Assembly (NCBI RefSeq): GCF_003387575.1
Contig: NZ_QUAB01000011.1
Span: 1-58,595, forward strand
Length of the DNA stretch: 58,595 nt
Origin: Microbacterium bovistercoris
Lineage (GTDB): Bacteria > Actinomycetota > Actinomycetes > Actinomycetales > Microbacteriaceae
Direction: 5' to 3'
Each line of letters starts with the position of its first letter. Position 1 is the stretch's first letter. The translations under genes and the position numbers were made by a program. The notes under the pieces were generated by a model. The model had not been told where the DNA came from. It did not search any database and worked only from the letters and a program-made list of their open reading frames with translations. Shown here one piece after another: positions 17,081 through 26,034 of this stretch.

Positions 17081-18439
17081 GTGACCCGCCCGAACATCCT
17101 GTTGATCGTCTCGGACGACCACGGCTACGCCGACATATCCGCGCACGGCACGCCCGGCGTGAAGACCCCGGTGCTCGACCGGCTCGCCGCGGAGGGCGCC
17201 ACGTGCACCGACGCCTATGTCACTGCGCCGATCTGCTCGCCGTCGCGCGCGGGCATGATCACCGGGCAGTACCAGCAGCGCTGGGGCGGGCTGTGGTTCG
17301 ACTCGGCGCACATCGGCACCGAGCCGACCATCGCCGAAACGCTGCGCGAAACCGGCTACGCCACCGGATACTTCGGCAAGGTGCACTACGGCGACGAGAC
17401 CTCCGCCGACCGGGGCGCCCCGCCGCACCACGGCTTCGAGGAGTCGTTCTACGGCCTGGCCGGGCAGTCGATGGGCCGACTGCACTACCAGCACCACTCC
17501 GCCGCCGCGGTCGAGGAGTACGGCGAGGCGGCGCGACCGATGGGCGTGCAGCCGTTCTGGTCGGGCGAGGAACCGGCGGAATTCGACGGCTTCACCACCG
17601 ATGAGATCGCCGATCGCGCGATCGACTTCATCGGCGGCGCCGGTGACGGGCCGTACTTCGCGATGGTCGCGTTCAACGCCGTGCACAACTTCTGCTGGCA
17701 GCTGCCGGAGGAGGAGCTGGCCGCCCGCGGCCTGCAGGGCTTCGAGGACTGGCACCCCGGCGCCTCCGAGTACCTCGACTGGTACGACGGCGCGATCAGC
17801 CCGAACCTGCCGGACGGGCGGGCGTACTACCTCGCCCAGCTCGAGCTGATGGACCGCGCGATCGGACGCCTGCTCGACGCCGTGGACGGCCAGGACACGA
17901 TCGTCGTCTACCTCACCGACAACGGCGGGTCGCAGTGCAACTACGGCGACAACGGCGATCTGCGCGGCACGAAGTACACACTCTGGGAGGGCGGCATCCG
18001 CGTGCCGTTCCTGGTGCGCTGGCCCGGCGTCACGAAGGCCGGATCGGTGGTCTCCGAGCCGGTCAGCGCTCTCGATCTCGCGGCGACGTTCGCCGCGGCG
18101 GCCGAGACCGCGCACGCCGGTGACGGCGTCGATCTGCGGCGGACGCTGGCGGATGCTGCCGGTGAGGCCGATCGCGAGCTGCACTGGGACTGCGGATGGC
18201 AGTGGGCGGTGCGCCGCGGGCCATGGAAGCTGCTCTCGGTCTCGGGCGACGACCCGACGGCGCTGTACGTGGCGCGCACCGAGCACACCGACACCGGGAA
18301 CGGCCTGTTCCTCATCGACCTGTCCGCCGACCGCGGCGAGGCGAGGAACCTTGCGGATGCCAGACCCGAACTGGTCCGCGAGCTGACCGAGGCGCACGAG
18401 CGCTGGCGCACCGAGGTGGGACTGCCTGCGCGGGGCTGA
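17081..18439 (+). CDS. Sulfatase 2 (formylglycine-dependent, type I)
   Basis: 452 residues. Metal ligands appear in NILLIVSDDHGYADIS, the signature CSPSR puts the formylglycine Cys at residue 52, and GYFGKVHYGDETSADRG and YLTDNGGSQCNYGDNG complete the core. GTG 17081 is chosen because AGGAGG lies 4 nt upstream; the frame continues upstream only within sulfatase 1 coding sequence. There is no export signal. It differs clearly from sulfatase 1 around the active site, suggesting another sulfate position. It converges with sulfatase 3 (35-bp gap). Confidence 0.92.
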   Translation: MTRPNILLIVSDDHGYADISAHGTPGVKTPVLDRLAAEGATCTDAYVTAPICSPSRAGMITGQYQQRWGGLWFDSAHIGTEPTIAETLRETGYATGYFGKVHYGDETSADRGAPPHHGFEESFYGLAGQSMGRLHYQHHSAAAVEEYGEAARPMGVQPFWSGEEPAEFDGFTTDEIADRAIDFIGGAGDGPYFAMVAFNAVHNFCWQLPEEELAARGLQGFEDWHPGASEYLDWYDGAISPNLPDGRAYYLAQLELMDRAIGRLLDAVDGQDTIVVYLTDNGGSQCNYGDNGDLRGTKYTLWEGGIRVPFLVRWPGVTKAGSVVSEPVSALDLAATFAAAAETAHAGDGVDLRRTLADAAGEADRELHWDCGWQWAVRRGPWKLLSVSGDDPTALYVARTEHTDTGNGLFLIDLSADRGEARNLADARPELVRELTEAHERWRTEVGLPARG

Positions 18440-18474
18440 CCAGAGCGCCGTCCCTCGTCTCAGCTCTGTGAGGC

Positions 18475-19839
18475 TCAGTCCGCGTACGTCGCGGCGAGCG
18501 CAGCGTGGCCGGCCCAGGCGTCGCCGCCGGCGGCCAGTTCGGCGAGCAGCGCCCTGGCCAGGTGCGCCGCCTCCGGAGCATCCGACCTGCTGTGCAGCTC
18601 GTACGGGTCGGCGACGAGGTCGCAGTATTCGACGGAGAGGCCGTCATCCGGATGCCACGTCGCGACGAGCTTGGCGTCCGGCGTGCGCAGGCCACGGGCG
18701 CTGGACGGGTCGCTGCGCGACGCGTACCGGTAGTAGACGACCGGATCGTCGGCCGCGCCCGCCTCGCCGCGCAACTGCGGTGCGCGATCGTGCCCTGGGA
18801 AGGTCCCGGCATCCAGTCCCGCCAACCCCAGGATCGTCGGGGCGAAGTCCAGTGACGACACGGTCGCGTCGCAGACGCCGGGCGGCACGATGCCGGGTGC
18901 GTGCACGATCAACGGCAGTCGCATCGACTCCTCATGGGCGACGTTCTTGTAGAGCAGCCCGTGGCTGCCCAACTGCATCCCGTGATCGGCGGTGAACAGC
19001 AGCACCGTGGGCCGGCCGGATGCCTCGATCGCTGCGGCCAACCGACCGATCTGCTCGTCGACGCCCGTGACGGCCGCGAAATAATCTCGGGCGATCTCCT
19101 CGGCCTCCGCCGCGACCGCCGTGCCGTGCGGCACATTCGGGCGCACCAGCAGCTCTTCCGCGGTGCGATCCGCGTACAGCCGGCGGTAGCACTCCGGCAC
19201 CTGATCGAACGGCTGGTGCGGCGGGTTCAGCGACACCATCAGGGCATACGGTTCCTCGCGCGGTGTCGCCAGGAAGTCGAGCGCGACATCGACCTCGTGC
19301 TCGGCCGACCAGGCGTCCACATCGACACGGGCGTCGCGGCCGGCATCCGCCGTCCAGTAGTGCGGGGCGAGGTGCCGGTCGGCGGCGCCGTAGGAGTGCC
19401 AGAAGTCGAAGCCGAACCGGCGTTCCGGGGGCGACCACGCGTCCCACACCTTTCCGTCGTCTCGGCGCCCCTCGCCGAAGCGCTCGTCGTCGGGCACCGG
19501 CGACTCGAGGTGCCACTTGCCGATGTAGCCGGTGCGGTACCCGGCATCCCGCAGCACGCTCGCCCACGTCGCCACACCGTCACGCAGACCGACGCCGTCC
19601 TCCGCCGACTCGGAGTGCACGTTGAGGGTCACTCCGTTCTGCTCCGGCCGCAGACCGGTGAGGAACATCGCCCGGTGCGGGCTGCACACCGGATACGAGC
19701 TGACCGCCTGCGTGACCCGGCATCCATCCGCGGCGCGCCGATCCAGGTGAGGGGTGGCGACCGGGTCGCCGCCGGGCTCGATCGCCATCGCGCGGAACTG
19801 GTCCGCCATCACCACGAGGATGTCCGGTCTGTCAGTCAC
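18475..19839 (-). CDS. Sulfatase 3 (formylglycine-dependent, type I)
   Basis: 454 residues from the GTG at 19839: MTDRPDILVVMADQFRAMAI, then VCSPHRAMFLTGLRPEQNGV with formylglycine Cys at about 52, IGKWHL, and LLFTADHGMQLGSHGLLYKN. An ATG at 19878 (start MLIPRVPSAL, with GAGGA 4 nt upstream) is an alternative, and its ribosome site would lie inside the palindrome 19864-19889. The ADQ and CSPHR forms resemble the choline-sulfatase/arylsulfatase A-like group. It is transcribed divergently from the lyase, presumably under the same operator. No signal peptide is visible. Confidence 0.9.
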   Translation of the reverse strand: MTDRPDILVVMADQFRAMAIEPGGDPVATPHLDRRAADGCRVTQAVSSYPVCSPHRAMFLTGLRPEQNGVTLNVHSESAEDGVGLRDGVATWASVLRDAGYRTGYIGKWHLESPVPDDERFGEGRRDDGKVWDAWSPPERRFGFDFWHSYGAADRHLAPHYWTADAGRDARVDVDAWSAEHEVDVALDFLATPREEPYALMVSLNPPHQPFDQVPECYRRLYADRTAEELLVRPNVPHGTAVAAEAEEIARDYFAAVTGVDEQIGRLAAAIEASGRPTVLLFTADHGMQLGSHGLLYKNVAHEESMRLPLIVHAPGIVPPGVCDATVSSLDFAPTILGLAGLDAGTFPGHDRAPQLRGEAGAADDPVVYYRYASRSDPSSARGLRTPDAKLVATWHPDDGLSVEYCDLVADPYELHSRSDAPEAAHLARALLAELAAGGDAWAGHAALAATYAD

Positions 19840-19863
19840 CTGCTCAGTCAATGCGCTTGGAAC

Positions 19864-19889
19864 ACGAGGAATCAACATTGATTCCTCGT
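19864..19889. promoter_or_regulatory. Perfect 26-bp palindromic operator between sulfatase 3 and lyase
   Basis: The half-site ACGAGGAATCAA and its exact complement TTGATTCCTCGT are separated by CA. It sits 45 bp before the lyase start and overlaps the upstream ATG option of sulfatase 3. Its GATTCCTC core recurs near the GntR/LacI-hybrid gene. It is a typical length and symmetry for a LacI/GntR dimer site. The protein that binds it is inferred. Confidence 0.7.
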
Positions 19890-19933
19890 CTTTCCTCCTC
19901 CTAGCGTCGCTGACATCGACCGAAGGAGATCGT

Positions 19934-22342
19934 ATGTTCACCCCCTCCCGCAGGAATGTGCTGCAGCTCGGCGGCCTCGCCGCGGCGGCCGTCCTGTTCG
20001 CCCAGACCGGCCCGCTGTCCGCCTCCGCCGCCATCCGTCCGCTCGCTGTCGACGTGCCCGAGATCGAGGCGCTCCGCCTGCGCTGGGTCGAGACGCTGAC
20101 AGGGCGCAGCATCATCGCGGCGAACCCCGCAGCCTTCGCCGGCGCCATCGCACGCCAGGACAGGGCGGCGGATGCGCTGCTCGCGAAGGTGAGTCCCACC
20201 GCCACCCGATTCTTCTCGGATCAGGACTGGGCGATCGGCGCCACCGACATCGCGAAGTCCAACGCGATGAGGATGAATTACGTCGGAATCCTCTCCCTGG
20301 CGGTGTCGTGGGCGACCCCCGGATCGAAGCACGAGGGCTCCCAGGCCGTGCTCGACACCGCCCGCAACGGACTCGCGCACATGCACGAGCAGATCTACAA
20401 CACCGGGACCACGTGGTGGGGCAACTGGTGGTCGTGGAACATCGGCGCCCCGCAGCCGCTCGCGAACGCGATGGCGATCCTGCACGATGAGCTCGACCCG
20501 TCCGAGATCGACGCCTACAGTGCGGCGATCGATCACTTCCTGCCCGAGCGCGACCCGCGCAAGCAGCAGCACCCCAGTGGCGTGCAGCTGTCCGATGGAG
20601 CCAACCGCGTCGACATCTGCCAGTCGATCATCGTGCGCTCCATCGTGCAGCCCGACGAGGAGCTGCTGCGCAGCGCCGTCTCCGCGCTGAGCGACACCTG
20701 GCAGTACGTCACGGAGGGGAACGGCTTCTTCCGCGACGGCTCGTTCATCCAGCACTCCACGATCGGCTACACGGGCACCTACGGACTGGTGCTGCTGGGC
20801 GGACTCGCGAAGCTGTTCTCGCTGCTGTCCGGCACCTCGTTCGACGTCACCGATCCCACCCGCAGCAACATCACCGGCGTCGTGGAGCGCTCGTTCGCCC
20901 CGTTGATGTACCGCGGCCAGATGATGGACGCCGTACGAGGGCGCGCGGTGTCCCGCTTCGCGGAGCGCAGCGTCACCGACGGCAACGACCTCATCGAGCA
21001 CACGCTGCGCCTCGCCCAGTCCTCCGACCCCGTCACCGCGGCACGCTGGCGCGGCCTGTGCCGGCAGTGGATCGAGGGCAACACGGCCGCGAACATCACC
21101 ACGACCACGAGCATCGTGCGGCTCTCGCTGGTGACCGAGCTGCTCGGCTCGGATGTCGTACCCGTCGCCGACCCCACCGGACCGCGGTTCTTCCCCGCGA
21201 TGGACCGGCTCGTGCACCGCTCCGCCGACGGCGCCTGGGCGCTGTGCGTGGCGATGTGCTCGAATCGGATCGCCTGGCATGAGGGCACTGACGCCGAGAA
21301 CTTCACGGGCGTCAAGACCAGCCAGGGCATGACCTACCTGTATCTGCGCGATGACGACGACCACTTCGACGACGAGTTCTGGCCGACCTCCGACCTCGCC
21401 GCGCCTCCCGGCACCACCGTCGATCTCACGCCTCTCCCCCGCAACCCGGAGGGCCAGTGGGGCGGGACGACGCCGGCGAACGAGTGGACCGGTGGCGTGA
21501 CCTTCGAGGACACCGCCCTGGCGGCGATGCACCTGGTGGCACCCGGCGGCACCGGCCTGGTCGCCCGCAAGGCGTGGTTCACCCTGCCCGACGGGATCGT
21601 GGCTCTCGGCGCCGCCATCTCCACCGACAGCTCCGGCGAGGTGCGCACGGTCGTCGAACACCGCAATCTCGGCACCTCGGCCCGACACCTGCTCGTCGAC
21701 GGCGCGGAGGTCACCGCGGAGACGTCGATCTCGAATCCGCGATGGGCGCACCTGGACGGCACCGGCGGCTACGTGTTCCTCGACGACGCCCGACTCGTCG
21801 CCGGGGTCGCCACCAGGGAAGGCAGCTGGCGGGGCATCAACACCGGCACCGCCGCGGGCACCGAGGTCGTGCAGCGCCGCTCGTACGGCACGCTGCACAT
21901 CACGCACGGCGCCGGCGCCGCGGCATCCGGAGGCTACGCCTATCTCGTGCTGCCCGGGGCGGATGCTGCGGCGACGCAGGTGGCGGCGGCTGCGCCGAAG
22001 GCCGAGGTGATCCGCAACGACGAGGTCGCCCAGGCGATCCGGCACTCGTCGTTCGTCACCGCCGCCGCGTTCTGGCGGGCCGGTTCGGCGGGCGATCTCA
22101 CCGCCGACCGTGCCGCGTGCGTGATCGCGCGGAAGACGCCCGGCATGGCGCGGATGTCGGTGAGTGACCCGACGCAGTCGGCGTCGACGCTGGTCGTCGA
22201 TGTCGCGGGCACGGCCGTGTCACGGGTCAAGGGCGCGGATGCCGGACGGGTCTCGCTCGCCCGTCACGGCGACGGCGTACGCCTCACGATCGACGTCTCG
22301 GGCACCGCCGGCGAGACTTTGGAGTTCTCGCTGCACTCCTGA
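19934..22342 (+). CDS. Secreted polysaccharide lyase family 8 (hyaluronate/chondroitin/xanthan lyase type)
   Basis: 802 residues. A Tat-like signal peptide (SRRNVLQLGGLAAAAVLF, cut near ASA-A, about residue 32) is followed by the alpha/alpha-toroid domain and a C-terminal beta-sandwich domain. The PL8 catalytic set is visible: Asn about 169 in WWSWNIGAP, and His about 274 and Tyr about 279 in DGSFIQHSTIGYTGTYG. PL8 enzymes cut uronic-acid polymers by beta-elimination, giving unsaturated oligosaccharides. With three neighbouring sulfatases, chondroitin sulfate-like material is more likely than xanthan. AAGGAG lies 5 nt before ATG 19934. It would act outside the cell and feed the ABC importer. 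Confidence 0.92.
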   Translation: MFTPSRRNVLQLGGLAAAAVLFAQTGPLSASAAIRPLAVDVPEIEALRLRWVETLTGRSIIAANPAAFAGAIARQDRAADALLAKVSPTATRFFSDQDWAIGATDIAKSNAMRMNYVGILSLAVSWATPGSKHEGSQAVLDTARNGLAHMHEQIYNTGTTWWGNWWSWNIGAPQPLANAMAILHDELDPSEIDAYSAAIDHFLPERDPRKQQHPSGVQLSDGANRVDICQSIIVRSIVQPDEELLRSAVSALSDTWQYVTEGNGFFRDGSFIQHSTIGYTGTYGLVLLGGLAKLFSLLSGTSFDVTDPTRSNITGVVERSFAPLMYRGQMMDAVRGRAVSRFAERSVTDGNDLIEHTLRLAQSSDPVTAARWRGLCRQWIEGNTAANITTTTSIVRLSLVTELLGSDVVPVADPTGPRFFPAMDRLVHRSADGAWALCVAMCSNRIAWHEGTDAENFTGVKTSQGMTYLYLRDDDDHFDDEFWPTSDLAAPPGTTVDLTPLPRNPEGQWGGTTPANEWTGGVTFEDTALAAMHLVAPGGTGLVARKAWFTLPDGIVALGAAISTDSSGEVRTVVEHRNLGTSARHLLVDGAEVTAETSISNPRWAHLDGTGGYVFLDDARLVAGVATREGSWRGINTGTAAGTEVVQRRSYGTLHITHGAGAAASGGYAYLVLPGADAAATQVAAAAPKAEVIRNDEVAQAIRHSSFVTAAAFWRAGSAGDLTADRAACVIARKTPGMARMSVSDPTQSASTLVVDVAGTAVSRVKGADAGRVSLARHGDGVRLTIDVSGTAGETLEFSLHS

Positions 22343-22359
22343 GCTCCCTCCTCGCACAA

Positions 22360-22415
22360 GAGGGGTCAGAATCTGCGGCATCCAAGGAGCGGGACTTCGC
22401 AGATTCTGACCCCTC
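22360..22415. terminator. Hairpin D between convergent lyase and putA
   Basis: Two perfect 18-nt arms, GAGGGGTCAGAATCTGCG (22360-22377) and its complement (22398-22415), flank a 20-nt loop. It lies exactly between two converging genes, 17 bp after the lyase stop and 19 bp from the putA stop, so a bidirectional terminator is likely. There is no T-tract. Confidence 0.7.
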
Positions 22416-22434
22416 AAGATGGGGAGCCGGGCGC

Positions 22435-25400
22435 TCAGCGCACGGGCTGCAGCAGCGGCACGTCGTAGCGGTGCGGGGTGCCGAAGCGGTGCGCGGTGAT
22501 CGACACGGCCTGCTCGCGCAGGAACGTGAGCAGCTCCACGCGACCGGCCGCGACGACCGGGTTCGCGTACAGCGCGAGGCTCGGCGAACCGTTCACGGCG
22601 GCGGCGGTCTCGGCCGCGGATGCCCCGATCAGGCGCACCCGGCCGTCGGTGGCCGCCAGGCGCTGCGCGTGCGCGGCCCAGGCGGTGCCGTCCTCGTAGG
22701 CGACGACCACGTCGTGCGCGCCGAGCCAGGTGGCGACGGCCGCGGGCAGCACCGAGGCGGTGCTCACGGTCACGCGGGAACCGGCACGACGACCGGCGGC
22801 CGCGACGCGGAGCAGCTCCGACACACGAGAACCCTCGTAGCGCACCGTGACCGGCACAGCCTGGTAGCGCAGCACGTTCTGCTCGGTGGTCAGCCCCGTC
22901 GCGTCGCGCACGACGCCGAACTCCGACGCCCAGGCGTCGACGTCGGTGGCGAGCGCACCGCGCAGCCACTCGGCATCCGCACCGTCGACGAGCGCGACGG
23001 CCGACGAGCCGAGCTCGTCCAGCTCGGTGGACGACTGCACCGGGGCATCCGTCCACTCGGACAGGCCGACGAGGTAGTTCGGGCCGCCGGCCTTGGTTCC
23101 GGCGCCGACGGCGGCCTTCTTCCAGCCGCCGAACGGCTGGCGCTGCACGATGGCACCGGTGGTGCCGCGGTTGACGTACACGTTTCCGGCCTCGATGCGG
23201 GCCAGCCACTGCTGCACCTCATCCTCGTCGAGCGAGTGGATGCCGCTGGTGAGGCCGTAGTCGATGTCGTTGACGATGTCGATCGCCTCGTCCAGGGTGT
23301 CGGCGGTCATGATGCCGAGCACCGGGCCGAAGTACTCCACGCGGTGGAACTCGCTGCCGCGCTTCACACCGTCACGGATGCCGGGGCGCCAGAGCTGTCC
23401 GTCCTCGTCGAGCTTCTCGGGCTTGAGCATCCACGACTCACCCGCGTGCAGCGTGGTGAGTGCGGAGAGCAGCTTGCCCTCAGCGGGTCCGATCAGCGGG
23501 CCGATGCGGTTCGAGCCGTCCACCGGCGAGCCGACGTCGTATGCGCTGACGGCGTCGACCAGCTGGCGGCGGAACCGCTCCGACTTGGCGGCCGAGCCGA
23601 CGAGCACGACCAGCGAGGCGGCCGAGCACTTCTGACCGGCGTGACCGAACGCCGAGTAGGCGACGTCCTTGGCCGCCAGGTCGAGGTCCGCGGAGGGCGT
23701 GACGATGATGGCGTTCTTGCCGCTGGTCTCGGCGAGCAGCGGCAGATCCTGGCGGAAGCCGCGGAACAGCTCGGCGGTCTCGAAGCCGCCGGTGAGGATG
23801 ACGCGGCCGACGGCCGGGTCGCTCACCAGCTGGGTGCCGAGGTCACGGCCGTCGAGCTGCACGTACTGCAGCACGTCGCGGGGCACGCCGGCCTCCCAGA
23901 GCGCCTCGATCATGACCGCACCGGAGCGGCGGGCCTGACGGGCCGGCTTGATGATGACCGGAGAGCCGGTGGCCAGGGCCGACAGGGTGGAACCTGCCGG
24001 GATCGCGACCGGGAAGTTCCACGGCGGGGTGACGACGGTGAGGCCGACGGCGTGCATCTGCGCACCGTCGACGTCGGCGAGGTTCTTCGCGCTCTCGGCG
24101 TAGTAGTGCGCGAAGTCGATCGCCTCGGAGACCTCGGGGTCGCCCTGCTCGATGACCTTGCCGGCCTCAGAGCCCATCACCTCGAGCAGGTCGGCGCGAC
24201 GCGCCTCGAGGATGTCGCCCGCCTTGTGCAGGATGGCGGCGCGACCCTCGGCGCCCAGTGCGCGCCACGCCTCGCCGGCGGCGACGGCGGTCGCGATGCG
24301 CTCCGCGACCTCCTCCGAGGTCGACAGGGTGTTCGCGGCGACGGTCTCGTTGCCGAGCTCGGAACCCGCCATGCGGGCACGGATGCCGTCCGCCCAGATG
24401 CGGTTCGCCGACAGCGACGGGTCGGTGTCGGGGGTGTTCACGAAGCCGTCGGTCGGCATCGCCGGCGCGGGCAGCTGACGGTTCTGCACCCGGTTCGGGC
24501 CGGGGACCTCGGTCGGGATGTCGCGGATGGACGCCAGGAATCGTTCCTTCTCGCGCTCGAACAGCTTCGGGTCCTCGTCGAGGTCGAAGACCGCCGACAT
24601 GAAGTTCTCCTGGCTCGCGCCCTCTTCGAGGCGGCGGATCAGGTAGGCGATCGCGACGTCGAACTCGTCGGGGTGCACGACCGGGGTGTAGAGCAGCAGC
24701 GATCCGACGGTGCGCTTGATGACCTGCGCCTGAGCGGTGGCCATGCCGAGCAGCATCTCGAACTCGATGCCGCTCTCGACCCCGCGGCGCTTCGCGAGCA
24801 GCCAGGCCAGGGCGATGTCGAACAGGTTGTGGCCGGCGACGCCGATGCGCACGTTCCCGATGTGCTCGGGGCGCAGCGCGTACTCCAGGACGGCCTTGTA
24901 CGAGGCATCCGACTGCTGCTTGGTCGACCAGGTCGCCAGCTCCCAGCCGTGCGACTCGGCGTCGACGGTCTCCATCGGCAGGTTCGCGCCCTTGACGACG
25001 CGCACCTTGATCGGGGCCCCGCCGTCGGCGACGCGGGCTGCCGCCCACTCCTGCAGGCGCATCATGGCGGCCAGGGCGTCGGGCAGGTAGGCCTGCAGCA
25101 CGATGCCGGCCTCGAGGTTCTTGAACTGCGGACGGTCGAGGATGCCGGTGAACACCGCGATCGTCAGATCGAGGTCCTTGTACTCCTCCATGTCGAGGTT
25201 GATGAACTTGTCGCCCTTGACAGCGATGTCGTAGAGCGGCAGCAGCGCCTCGGAGGCGTCGGCGACGGCGTGGTCGAACGCCCAGGGGCTGTGCGGGGCG
25301 ACGGTCGAGGAGACCTTGATCGAGACGTAGTCGACGTCGTCGCGCTGCAGCAGGCGGCGGGTGCCCTCCAGACGGCGAACGGCCTCGTCGCGGCCGAGGA

Positions 25401-25875
25401 TCGCCTCGCCGAGCAGGTTGACGTTGAGCTTCACGCCCTGGGTCTCGCGGATGTGCTTGATCGCGGCGCCGAGCTTCTCGTCGCGCGCGTCCACGATGAG
25501 GTGACGCACCATCTGGCGCAGCACAGCCCGGGCCGACGGCACCACGATGCCGGGCAGCATGGTCGCGGTCGCGCCGCCGAGGCCGATCGCACCGCGCATC
25601 ACGCCGGGCAGGAACTTCGGGGTCAGCGGCACGAGCTCCTTGAGCTTCTGGGCGGCGACCTTGGTGTCTTCGGGGCGCACGACGCCGTCGACGAAGCCGA
25701 CGGTGAAGTCGAGGCCGTTCGGGTCGCGCAGCACACCGGCGAGGCGCTCGCCGGCGGCATCCGTCGGCACCTCGCGACTCTCGACGAGCCACTGGCGCAC
25801 CAGCGCGACGGCGTCGTCGGCGAGGTCCGAGAGGTCGGAGACGGATGTTTCGGCAGCGGGCACAGGGGTGGTCAT
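22435..25875 (-). CDS. putA: Bifunctional proline dehydrogenase / P5C dehydrogenase (copy 1)
   Basis: 1,146 residues. The FAD proline dehydrogenase barrel occupies about residues 90-430 (EMLLGMATAQAQVIKRTVGS; DVAIAYLIRRLEEG). The aldehyde dehydrogenase domain covers about 520-990, with the general base region LLAETSGKNAIIV and catalytic Cys about 749 in GHAGQKCSAASLVVL. A C-terminal extension of about 150 residues follows. Proline is converted to glutamate, with P5C probably channelled between the sites. No N-terminal ribbon-helix-helix is present, so it does not repress itself. The frame is open well upstream, but MTTPVPAAETSVS at ATG 25875 is the start that fits. It is divergent from a LysR gene. 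A longer paralogue lies at 54592-58347. Confidence 0.95.
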   Translation of the reverse strand: MTTPVPAAETSVSDLSDLADDAVALVRQWLVESREVPTDAAGERLAGVLRDPNGLDFTVGFVDGVVRPEDTKVAAQKLKELVPLTPKFLPGVMRGAIGLGGATATMLPGIVVPSARAVLRQMVRHLIVDARDEKLGAAIKHIRETQGVKLNVNLLGEAILGRDEAVRRLEGTRRLLQRDDVDYVSIKVSSTVAPHSPWAFDHAVADASEALLPLYDIAVKGDKFINLDMEEYKDLDLTIAVFTGILDRPQFKNLEAGIVLQAYLPDALAAMMRLQEWAAARVADGGAPIKVRVVKGANLPMETVDAESHGWELATWSTKQQSDASYKAVLEYALRPEHIGNVRIGVAGHNLFDIALAWLLAKRRGVESGIEFEMLLGMATAQAQVIKRTVGSLLLYTPVVHPDEFDVAIAYLIRRLEEGASQENFMSAVFDLDEDPKLFEREKERFLASIRDIPTEVPGPNRVQNRQLPAPAMPTDGFVNTPDTDPSLSANRIWADGIRARMAGSELGNETVAANTLSTSEEVAERIATAVAAGEAWRALGAEGRAAILHKAGDILEARRADLLEVMGSEAGKVIEQGDPEVSEAIDFAHYYAESAKNLADVDGAQMHAVGLTVVTPPWNFPVAIPAGSTLSALATGSPVIIKPARQARRSGAVMIEALWEAGVPRDVLQYVQLDGRDLGTQLVSDPAVGRVILTGGFETAELFRGFRQDLPLLAETSGKNAIIVTPSADLDLAAKDVAYSAFGHAGQKCSAASLVVLVGSAAKSERFRRQLVDAVSAYDVGSPVDGSNRIGPLIGPAEGKLLSALTTLHAGESWMLKPEKLDEDGQLWRPGIRDGVKRGSEFHRVEYFGPVLGIMTADTLDEAIDIVNDIDYGLTSGIHSLDEDEVQQWLARIEAGNVYVNRGTTGAIVQRQPFGGWKKAAVGAGTKAGGPNYLVGLSEWTDAPVQSSTELDELGSSAVALVDGADAEWLRGALATDVDAWASEFGVVRDATGLTTEQNVLRYQAVPVTVRYEGSRVSELLRVAAAGRRAGSRVTVSTASVLPAAVATWLGAHDVVVAYEDGTAWAAHAQRLAATDGRVRLIGASAAETAAAVNGSPSLALYANPVVAAGRVELLTFLREQAVSITAHRFGTPHRYDVPLLQPVR

Positions 25876-25905
25876 GATCTCAGTGTGCGCGCTCCGACCG
25901 TCTAT

Positions 25906-25922
25906 GAAAAGCGTACGTTTTC
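25906..25922. promoter_or_regulatory. A/T-rich dyad between putA and lysR
   Basis: GAAAAGCGTACGTTTTC is an imperfect dyad 31-47 bp upstream of the putA start and is a rare A/T-rich patch in this DNA. It is the best candidate for the LysR-type binding site or putA promoter region. Function is inferred from position. Confidence 0.4.
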
Positions 25923-25957
25923 GATGGATAATGTTCGGGATAGCCGATGCTTCTCCG

Positions 25958-26018
25958 GCTCCGGTCCCAGCGCTTGCGGGTGCTGAGGGCGAGGACCCGC
26001 AACGAGTGAGACCGGAAC
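25958..26018. repeat. Family A palindrome, copy 2 (reverse polarity)
   Basis: The left arm is GCTCCGGTCCCAGCGCTT and the right arm is AACGAGTGAGACCGGAAC around the inner stem GCGGGT/ACCCGC. Here the CGAGTGAGACC (ACTCG-type) half is on the right, opposite to copies 1, 3 and 4. It lies in the divergent putA/lysR region, 16 bp before the lysR start, so it cannot be an ordinary terminator. Confidence 0.85.
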
Positions 26019-26034
26019 AGGACGAAGGGCCACG

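Noticed and set aside
19901..22045. A 714-codon open frame antisense to the PL8 lyase
   Set aside because: It is a shadow frame; the plus strand encodes a complete lyase with signal peptide and catalytic residues.
22471..25986. A 1,171-codon open frame on the plus strand antisense to putA copy 1 (and a 1,095-codon one at 54634-57921 antisense to copy 2)
   Set aside because: The putA strand has clear family domains. In DNA this rich in G+C, antisense frames lack stops. The translated text is low-complexity, rich in Arg, Gly, Asp and His, with no recognisable motif.
25958..26018. Family A palindromes as ordinary rho-independent terminators
   Set aside because: No copy has a T-tract, this copy and copy 6 lie upstream of gene starts, and the sequence is conserved between copies beyond what a terminator needs.
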